From: Plakobranchus ocellatus
Taxonomy: Eukaryota; Mollusca; Gastropoda; Plakobranchidae
DNA length: 21,673 bases
Reading direction: 5' to 3'
NCBI GenBank assembly: GCA_019648995.1
Contig: BLXT01000588.1
Coordinates: forward strand, 3,572,149 to 3,593,821
Below are positions 19,501-21,673 of the stretch, in pieces (within the stretch, counting starts at the first letter, position 1; the number at the start of each line of letters is the position of its first letter). The translations under genes and the position numbers were made by a program. The notes under the pieces are model-generated. The model did not search any database, was not told the DNA's origin, and saw only the letters and a program-made list of their open reading frames with translations.

Positions 19501-21120
19501 GATGATTGCAGTAAAATTTTTGATGAACTGTTTGACATGTGGATTCAAGAAAACAACAGAATGCCACATGGGTATCTGGTGGACACCTCTGAGGAAGCTT
19601 TGCTGTTACCTGACTGGCTCAAGCTTCGCATGCTGCGATCCACAGATGAACGGATTGTTGATGCAGGTAATAAATGAAATGTTATTATATATGCTTACGG
19701 TTTTAGTTTGGATGTACAAATTTGAGAGGCTTCTTTCCCATTTTTATTTATTTTTTTTTGCTTGAAGGGATGACCGCCATAGGCAAAATTTTTATCTGAA
19801 GTGGTATATTAGTAAAAATTGTATTCATATTTTTATAAAAAACTTTTCTTTTCTCTTTTTCCCTAATTGTTGTCCAGCTTTGCAAGAAGTGGAACCGACC
19901 CAGTTGGTACCCTTGATTCAGTGGTTTGGCATTCCTGTTGCTAGCATGTCACGTTTGTTGGCAGCTCTCGACCAAGCAGTTGCTGCAGACCCTGACCTTA
20001 TGGCCCAGGCTGTTGGTGATGCTGTCTATATGGCTAGCTTGATTGATATTCAACATCAGCGTGGTGCAGTTGGAGGTAAAAATTTCTACAAGATACTGCA
20101 ACAAGGGAAAAAAGAGGAAACAAAAGCAGATACAGGTAGGAATACTTTTTCAAGATTCTGTGATTAAGGGAGGAAAAATGACAAAAGGACCTTGAAGAAC
20201 CAAATTATAATCCCAAACAATGAAATGAAATTATAAATGTTTTAGTTAACCAAGATCTCGCATTCTGTTGATTGTTGGTGTGTATGAAATGTGTAGGGCT
20301 CAGATCTATGTACAAAAGCTGATTTCTGTCCATGGTCCCAATTTGTTCTGTCTTTTTTTGTTTTCTGCAAAAGAGCCATATTTGCAATCTAGATGTCTAG
20401 TTTTGTGTGAAAGAAGTTCGGTTTGCAGCTCTAGGTTGTCTCTAGATATGGTTTGAAAAAATCAGTTTGATTTTGGTGACATTTGTCACTATTTTTCTTT
20501 TTTAAGAAAGGAATTAAGGTATTTCTAAACCTAATTGTATTTTGACTAGATAGGAAGGTTTCCTTTTGATTGCCACAACCATTAGAAAAACTGTTCTGCT
20601 GGCTGTCACCATAAATGTTAAATTGTTTCTACTGACAATTTATTTTAAATTTAAAACATTTGAGGAATTAAGAATATTGAAAAGAAGTGGATAATAAATT
20701 CAAAATATCAATAAGAAAATGCCTTATGCAAGTGGCTGTTCTGCTCGAGGTAGATCATGTATTTTTAATATTTCTTTCAATGTTGAAAAGAAAAAAAAAC
20801 CTTTTTTAACTCTGATTTCTTCATCAGGTGAAAAGAAAGCAAAAAACAAAAAAATCAATTAAGCTTCATTCTGTTTATCGTCTTTCTTTAAAAAAAAAAA
20901 AAAGAAAAAAGTGCAATCTTAAATAGTGAAATAAATATTAAAATTGGAACATAATGAGGCCCAAAATTATTCAAAAATGTCTTTACCCTTTTTACTATTT
21001 GTCACAGATTTATCTGAAGCTGAAATGGAGACAAAAACGGAAGATTCATGGAGTATTAAAAACACTGGGGATGTCATTCTACCTAACTCTGCTGAAAAAA
21101 TGGCAAGAATTTTGGACCAG
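1354..21120 (+). CDS. INTS1: Integrator complex subunit 1, internal part of the gene (16 exons, spliced)
   Basis: INTS1 is the largest subunit and a scaffold of Integrator, a nuclear complex bound to RNA polymerase II. Integrator cuts the 3' ends of snRNAs and ends transcription at paused promoters. Sixteen exons, each bounded by AG and GT, join in phase into 726 codons without a stop. The product follows the order of the human protein, as I remember it, without a missing block. The most telling stretches are LKLGQILCRSRNPDFLLHII, SMPWLAELVESSEGSLDVLP and LVDTSEEALLLPDWLKLRML. Human INTS1 is about 2190 residues, so this is roughly its middle third. The segment reads as helical-repeat protein, with no signal peptide or membrane helix and two low-complexity linkers (acidic in exon j, Lys/Glu-rich at the end of exon o). 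Start, stop, promoter and polyadenylation signal are outside the window. The identity is very secure; single exon borders are inferred from consensus sites and phase. Confidence 0.95.
1512..2139. other. Intron a/b
   Basis: This 628-bp intron is A+T-rich, with an A run near 1770-1783 and a purine-rich patch near 1865-1890. I see no gene, repeat family or RNA gene in it. Confidence 0.75.
2140..2242 (+). CDS. INTS1: INTS1 exon b
   Basis: The exon encodes FIDALLKLCVYKHPE followed by SIPLPVG, closely matching the human Leu-Cys-Thr-Tyr-His-His-Pro-Glu block. The acceptor is GTGTTCCACAG and the donor is GTGAGT. The exon ends after two bases of a Gly codon, which exon c completes. Confidence 0.92.
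2525..2616 (+). CDS. INTS1: INTS1 exon c
   Basis: The exon encodes PPNLAITVLMWKAWLTLLV and then TAYNPSVFG. This is the equivalent of the human Pro-Pro-Asn-Leu-Ala-Ile-Ser block with its Trp-Lys-Ala-Trp. The acceptor is ATATCTTTTCAG and the donor is GTAAGA. The 282-bp intron before it is plain A+T-rich sequence. Confidence 0.95.
2617..3009. other. Intron c/d
   Basis: This 393-bp intron is T-rich and contains no recognised element. An internal TTTCAG followed by GTGATG at about 2966-2977 looks like a joined acceptor and donor, but its pyrimidine tract is poor. Confidence 0.7.
3010..3070 (+). CDS. INTS1: INTS1 exon d
   Basis: This short exon encodes ETAWQKFPTLQSLMEMIMTN, matching the human Trp-Glu-Glu-Tyr-Pro-Thr-Leu-Lys-Met-Leu block. 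The acceptor is TCATTTCAG and the donor is GTAAGA. It starts by completing a Gly codon and ends two bases into an Asn codon. Confidence 0.93.
3071..4033. other. Intron d/e
   Basis: This 963-bp intron is T-rich, with homopolymer T tracts near 3197-3220. Short open stretches near 3700-3950 have the Phe/Ile/Leu-rich composition expected of T-rich non-coding DNA. I see no gene or mobile element. Confidence 0.7.
4034..4109 (+). CDS. INTS1: INTS1 exon e
   Basis: The exon encodes NYTFPPPTSVTNEKMAED and then IKARERQ. It is equivalent to the human Asn-Asn-Tyr-Ser-Tyr-Pro-Pro segment and the charged helix after it. The acceptor is CTTCATTTCAG. The donor is GTTTGC, not a strong match to consensus. The exon ends on a codon boundary. 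Confidence 0.9.
5976..5993. repeat. Short perfect hairpin
   Basis: TGGCGG at 5976-5981 pairs with CCGCCA at 5988-5993 around a 6-base loop. It is a G+C-rich island within A+T-rich intron. It is short enough to be chance. Confidence 0.3.
6839..6858. repeat. (AT)n microsatellite followed by a T run
   Basis: Ten AT units are followed by a run of T bases, about 100 bp upstream of exon f. It is a simple repeat and probably length-variable. Confidence 0.85.
6958..7082 (+). CDS. INTS1: INTS1 exon f
   Basis: The exon encodes ILEFESHLAAATSKMTITES followed by TSLLIGQL. It matches the human Ile-Leu-Ala-Phe-Glu-Gly-His-Leu-Ala-Ala-Ala and Thr-Ile-Thr-Glu-Ser-Ser blocks. The acceptor is GCTGTCCTTTCAG and the donor is GTAAAT. 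The exon ends two bases into a His codon. Confidence 0.95.
7083..7546. other. Intron f/g
   Basis: This 464-bp intron is A+T-rich. Its last part is open in the frame of exon g, but it has no INTS1 similarity and is cut off by the acceptor. I see nothing else in it. Confidence 0.75.
7547..7676 (+). CDS. INTS1: INTS1 exon g
   Basis: The exon encodes GPARFPPQEVIERLKTLNSS and LKLGQILCRSRNPDFLLHII. The second block is almost identical to human INTS1 (Cys-Arg-Ser-Arg-Asn-Pro-Asp-Phe-Leu-Leu-His-Ile-Ile) and is one of the best diagnostic stretches in the window. The acceptor is TTTGCCCTCAG and the donor is GTGGGT. It ends on a codon boundary after Asn-Arg-Gln. Confidence 0.97.
7767..7812. repeat. 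Degenerate 23-bp tandem repeat (AAGTTG...TGCCAA)
   Basis: Two 23-bp units lie at 7767-7789 and 7790-7812, each opening with AAGTTG or AAAGTTG and closing with TGCCAA. Further AAAAGTTGC blocks follow to about 7855 without strict spacing. A related AAAGTTGCCAAAATGGCAA occurs at 9270-9288. The origin is unknown. Confidence 0.5.
8263..8325. repeat. AGATCTAG palindrome cluster with 13-bp inverted repeat
   Basis: CTAGATCTAG, a perfect 10-bp palindrome, occurs at 8263-8272 and 8299-8308. AGATCTTGATCTT at 8271-8283 is the reverse complement of AAGATCAAGATCT at 8313-8325, giving a 13-bp stem with a 29-base loop that contains the second palindrome. Another CTAGATCTAG lies at 9825-9834. From memory, such sequence is widespread in gastropod genomes. 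Confidence 0.7.
8600..8618. repeat. (TTA)n microsatellite
   Basis: About six TTA units interrupt A+T-rich intron sequence. It is a simple repeat only. Confidence 0.8.
9274..9288. repeat. TTGCCA/TGGCAA hairpin
   Basis: TTGCCA at 9274-9279 and TGGCAA at 9283-9288 form a perfect 6-bp stem with a 3-base loop. The surrounding sequence resembles the repeat at 7767-7812. Confidence 0.35.
9939..10102. repeat. 83-bp tandem duplication, diverged
   Basis: The copy starting at 9939 and the copy starting at 10022 share GCTTCTCTTTGTATTT, AAAATTATTTTGTTGTCA and TTGATGCTCA in the same order and nearly the same spacing. They differ by scattered substitutions and short indels, including one of about five bases. 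It is a local duplication, not a known transposon, and not recent. Confidence 0.85.
11206..11379 (+). CDS. INTS1: INTS1 exon h
   Basis: The exon encodes SMPWLAELVESSEGSLDVLP and QCLCEFLLHE, nearly identical to human INTS1. It then gives an acidic linker rich in Asp and a basic end (DRSKRKQ), as human has acidic then Lys/Arg/Gln-rich sequence here. The acceptor is TATTTGCAAACAG and the donor is GTTTGT. It is 58 whole codons, phase 0 at both ends. Confidence 0.97.
11380..12174. other. Intron h/i
   Basis: This 795-bp intron holds a decayed tRNA-like sequence on the - strand (11870-11945). The rest is T-rich with nothing recognised. An open stretch at 12059 onward runs across the next acceptor in other frames and is not coding. 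Confidence 0.7.
11870..11945 (-). mobile_element. Decayed tRNA-derived SINE head
   Basis: On the - strand, TAACACAATTGATAGGGC (11911-11928) resembles a tRNA D arm and A box. CTTCACAATGTGAGAGG follows as an anticodon arm. AGTTTGAGATCC (11874-11885) then matches a B box with one inserted base. Order and spacing fit a tRNA, but the inserted base and A+T drift make a working tRNA unlikely. It is best read as the head of an old SINE whose body is no longer recognisable. Confidence 0.45.
12175..12324 (+). CDS. INTS1: INTS1 exon i
   Basis: The exon encodes KNKKHQQLLSRLQELV and KEVLDYFLQRLSSTQAATRQ. It matches human Gln-Leu-Leu-Gly-Arg-Leu-Gln-Asp-Leu-Leu and Glu-Val-Leu-Asp-Tyr-Phe-Leu-Arg-Arg-Leu. 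The acceptor is CTGTATGGCCACAG, with a purine-containing tract, and the donor is GTATAC. It is 50 whole codons. Confidence 0.95.
12651..13056 (+). mobile_element. LINE 3' end: reverse transcriptase C-terminus with (TGA)n tail
   Basis: From about 12654 the + strand reads Trp-Thr-Ile, then LEAVEMWFLRRMMKISW (12684 onward) and SNELVLKEANLE. LGHI, GLEHLAITGKMEGK and IIFIESLK follow, with several stops between. This is the C-terminal block of an endonuclease/RT LINE, which usually ends in an Arg-Trp-x-x-Met-Ile motif and then Gly-Thr-stop. Here Gly-Thr-stop is followed at once by a short run of TGA units (13042-13056), a typical simple-repeat tail of such elements. It is a 5'-truncated, decayed copy. 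It seems to belong to the same broad family as the fragment at 275-1045 but covers the other end of the protein. Confidence 0.85.
13042..13056 (+). repeat. (TGA)5 tail of the LINE
   Basis: Five TGA units directly follow the LINE's last codons, marking the 3' terminus of the insertion. Confidence 0.75.
13341..13505 (+). CDS. INTS1: INTS1 exon j
   Basis: The exon encodes GLSLVV, an acidic linker (GSDGDESMDVDIRAPETDE), then WLLQHVTTLPLFYEIIES. In human the same order holds: Gly-Leu-Ser-Leu-Val, an acidic stretch, then Trp-Leu-Leu and Leu-Pro-Leu-Phe. The acceptor is TATTTGCCATAG. The donor CAG|GTTTTT is weak downstream of GT. It is 55 whole codons. Confidence 0.93.
13506..15340. other. Intron j/k (1.8 kb)
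   Basis: INTS1 continues directly across the intron (ALMQ joins ACQVETDP). The middle (about 13800-14700) is slightly less A+T-rich and may hold an old insertion, with an 8-9 base C run near 14404-14412, but I recognise no protein or repeat family. The rest is A+T-rich. Confidence 0.7.
15341..15445 (+). CDS. INTS1: INTS1 exon k
   Basis: The exon encodes CQVETDPKRVRSYVMFLAHY and then IEKPQSSLNELVQ. It is equivalent to human Met-Glu-Thr-Asp-Pro and the Leu-Ser-x-His helix after it. The acceptor has a clear tract (TTTGTTTTTGCAG) and the donor is a perfect GTAAGT. It is 35 whole codons. Confidence 0.95.
15970..15979. repeat. SINE target-site duplication, left copy
   Basis: AATCTGATGG here is repeated exactly at 16252-16261. 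The two copies flank the SINE without gaps, as target-primed insertion leaves them. Confidence 0.9.
15980..16251 (-). mobile_element. tRNA-derived SINE, apparently full length (272 bp)
   Basis: On the - strand the element opens with a tRNA-like head (16251 down to about 16180). It has an A-box-like TAGCTTATCTGG (16229-16240) and a perfect B box GGTTCGAATCC (16186-16196), the internal promoter for RNA polymerase III. The body follows with GTCCACCTAGCACTAAATGGGTA and, further on, GGCGAAAGTAAAGGCG. The element ends in CACTTTACTTTTTT at 15980, directly against the target-site duplication. From memory, the body and this T-rich end resemble tRNA SINEs of freshwater snails. The head no longer folds as a clean tRNA. 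SINEs do not encode protein and are mobilised by a partner LINE. Confidence 0.9.
16186..16240 (-). promoter_or_regulatory. Internal RNA polymerase III promoter of the SINE (A and B boxes)
   Basis: The B box GGTTCGAATCC (16186-16196) matches consensus fully. The A-box-like TAGCTTATCTGG (16229-16240) lies about 33 bases upstream on the - strand, near the usual tRNA spacing. Promoter activity is inferred from sequence only. Confidence 0.65.
16252..16261. repeat. SINE target-site duplication, right copy
   Basis: This is an exact copy of AATCTGATGG at 15970-15979, touching the first base of the tRNA-like head. Identity of the pair suggests the insertion is not very old. Confidence 0.9.
16670..16806 (+). 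mobile_element. Probable LINE 3' end remnant with AATC-like tail
   Basis: Around 16688 the + strand reads GRGQPRII, stop, WRKK. This resembles the Gly-Arg-x-Arg-x-x-Trp-Arg motif near the end of many LINE reverse transcriptases. A Leu-Cys-Pro-like remnant follows near 16770, then AATAAATCAATCAAT (16789-16803), a simple tail. It is short and heavily decayed, so the family is uncertain. It looks different from the LINE piece at 12651-13056. Confidence 0.4.
17001..17014. repeat. A14 run inside a splice acceptor region
   Basis: Fourteen A bases lie 17 bases upstream of the exon l acceptor AG, where a pyrimidine tract would be expected. Only TTCCCAATGTTCCAC separates the run from the AG. Confidence 0.9.
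17032..17211 (+). CDS. INTS1: INTS1 exon l
   Basis: The exon encodes AQLLVERTSVANHILPDIA, then a helix ending RIARNEEGDDTFSW. It matches human Ala-Arg-Leu-Val-Val-Glu-Arg-Ser-Thr and the Glu-Gly-Glu-Glu-x-Tyr-Ser-Trp end. The acceptor is ATGTTCCACAG and the donor is GTGCGT. It is 60 whole codons. Confidence 0.95.
17212..18190. other. Intron l/m
   Basis: This 979-bp intron has a tRNA-like sequence near its start (about 17250-17345) and a weaker tRNA-head-like patch at about 17741-17775. The remainder is A+T-rich with nothing recognised. Confidence 0.7.
17250..17345 (+). mobile_element. Possible decayed tRNA-derived SINE head
   Basis: TAGCTGAGTGTTTAAGG (17258-17274) resembles an A box and D loop. 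AATTCAAGATCC (17289-17300) resembles a B box with one inserted base. The two are too close for an intact tRNA, so part of the anticodon arm is missing. No target-site duplication was found. Confidence 0.35.
18191..18302 (+). CDS. INTS1: INTS1 exon m
   Basis: The exon encodes RLQWESGQSATMHVLVIRAI then IILLTYGRPSG. Human has the same Arg-Trp-x-Ser-Gly-Glu-Thr-Ala-Thr-Met-His-Ile-Leu-Val block. The acceptor is TTTTATCCTTTAG and the donor is a perfect GTAAGT. The last base starts a Gly codon completed in exon n. Confidence 0.96.
18303..19489. other. Intron m/n
   Basis: This 1187-bp A+T-rich intron has no recognised mobile element. Its one notable point is a fused acceptor-donor sequence at 19051-19067. 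Confidence 0.7.
19051..19067 (+). promoter_or_regulatory. Candidate recursive splice site (zero-length exon)
   Basis: TTTTTTTTCAG is followed at once by GTAAGA. This is the layout of a ratchet point: a strong acceptor that regenerates a donor after the first splicing step. It lies inside intron m/n. Known examples mostly sit in much longer introns, so use here is unproven. Confidence 0.35.
19490..19666 (+). CDS. INTS1: INTS1 exon n
   Basis: The exon encodes an acidic start (DEEDDCSKIFDELFDMW), then LVDTSEEALLLPDWLKLRML. The latter is virtually identical to human INTS1 and is the strongest single identifier in the window. The acceptor is TTATTTGATTCCAG and the donor is GTAATA. It begins by finishing a Gly codon and ends one base into an Ala codon. 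Confidence 0.97.
19878..20135 (+). CDS. INTS1: INTS1 exon o
   Basis: This is the longest exon. It encodes FGIPVASMSRLLAALDQAVA and IDIQHQRGAVGGKNFYKIL, matching human Phe-Gly-Ile-Pro-Val-Ser-Ser-Met-Ser-Lys-Leu-Leu and Val-Gln-His-Glu-Arg-Gly-Ala-Ser-Gly-Gly. It ends in a Lys/Glu-rich linker (GKKEETKADTG). The acceptor is TAATTGTTGTCCAG and the donor is GTAGGA. The 211-bp intron before it is T-rich and plain. Confidence 0.96.
20136..21007. other. Intron o/p
   Basis: This 872-bp intron is A+T-rich, with an A run near 20889-20903. A sequence resembling acceptor plus donor near 20826 leads into a Lys-rich frame that soon stops. I see no gene or mobile element. Confidence 0.7.
21008..21120 (+). 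CDS. INTS1: INTS1 exon p
   Basis: The exon encodes DLSEAEMETKTEDSWSIKN, then DVILPNSAEKMARILDQ. It lies in a linker that differs widely from human, so homology is weaker. It is supported by phase continuity, an acceptor (TATTTGTCACAG), and an open frame with coding-like composition. The donor is GTAGAG at 21121. A second donor, GTAAGA at 21128, would add seven bases and change the phase. Confidence 0.75.
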
Positions 21121-21636
21121 GTAGAGTGTAAGAATTTATTTTCATTAAGTAATTGAGTACCTTTGTAGCCTTTTATTGTTATGTGGCACATCTGTACGAA
21201 ATGAAATCAGTAACTAGAAATATTTAAACAAAAAAAAAAACCTCTTTGCAGAGAGATCAAGGGATGGCTATTTGTGTAGTGTCACCACAAATGAAATTTT
21301 AGCTGAAAGATTAGCCACAAAAAATAGGACTAAAGATCCCAAAAAGGCATTAGTCATTGATTTATGTGTCAAACATTGCAAAACTCTTCCAAAGTTACAA
21401 AAAAAAATTTGGTTGTGAAAAGGTGATAAGTGCGACAACTGTATCTTTCTATCTTTCTTTATAATCTTGTTCCTGCTATAAAAGGTCTCATTTTATAGTG
21501 TCACAATACATTTTAAATGTGCCCCACAAATTTTTTTTGTTTTATATACCTTTAATCTTTTTCAAATATTTTGCATGAATCCTTTTTGATAGTTCCTGAC
21601 ATATGACTCTTTTGGTTATTTATATTTGTTACATAG
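21121..21636. other. Intron after exon p
   Basis: This is A+T-rich sequence with an A run at about 21228-21240. No element is recognised. Confidence 0.6.
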
Positions 21637-21673
21637 ATGGTGTTGAATTGGTATCTGCATGCAGTCAAAAACT
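21637..21673 (+). CDS. Possible first bases of the next INTS1 exon (cut by window end)
   Basis: After ATTTGTTACATAG, the sequence is open in phase with the 21121 donor (MVLNWYLHAVKN). It is also open in the phase given by the 21128 donor (GVELVSACSQK). Only twelve codons are visible and neither reading clearly matches INTS1. Confidence 0.25.
   Translation, partial: MVLNWYLHAVKN

Noticed and set aside
20815-20862. An extra exon starting after TTCTTCATCAG at 20827
   Set aside because: The frame stops after about eleven Lys-rich codons with no donor, and exons o and p already join in phase.
1-21673. Retroviral, Polinton-like or other capsid-bearing elements, CRISPR arrays and bacterial features
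   Set aside because: I saw no long terminal repeats, integrase or capsid motifs, repeat-spacer pattern or operon structure.

Overview
The window is a stretch of animal nuclear genome that carries the internal part of one large, intron-rich gene on the + strand. Sixteen exons between 1354 and 21120 join in phase into a continuous 726-codon reading frame. I recognise this as the middle of Integrator complex subunit 1 (INTS1) from memory of the human protein. Both ends of the gene lie outside the window. No other host gene can be supported.

The organism is most likely a mollusc, probably a gastropod. The DNA is strongly A+T-rich, and the introns (about 0.2 to 3.5 kb) carry repeated CTAGATCTAG and TAGGCCTA palindromes. 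There is also a tRNA-derived SINE whose body and 3' end resemble, from memory, SINEs of freshwater snails, together with decayed LINE pieces of a type common in invertebrates. The species cannot be named from this sequence.

Layout: 1-1353 is intron, with a decayed LINE reverse transcriptase on the - strand (about 275-1045). 1354-4109 holds exons a-e, fairly close together. 4110-6957 is a 2.8 kb intron with two unexplained open stretches. Exons f and g lie at 6958-7676. 7677-11205 is the largest intron, with AGATCTAG palindromes, a degenerate 23-bp repeat and an 83-bp tandem duplication. Exons h, i and j lie at 11206-13505, with a tRNA-like SINE head and a LINE 3' end in their introns. 13506-17031 holds exon k, a complete 272-bp SINE with target-site duplications and a probable LINE tail. 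Exons l to p lie at 17032-21120. The remainder is intron, perhaps with the first bases of one more exon at the window's end.

The encoded protein is a helical-repeat scaffold of the Integrator complex, the nuclear machine that cleaves nascent RNA at snRNA genes and at paused RNA polymerase II. I found no operon, CRISPR array, viral element or new system. The points worth a second look are splicing details (a possible recursive-splice site, a tandem donor, a weak donor) and the repeat content of the introns.
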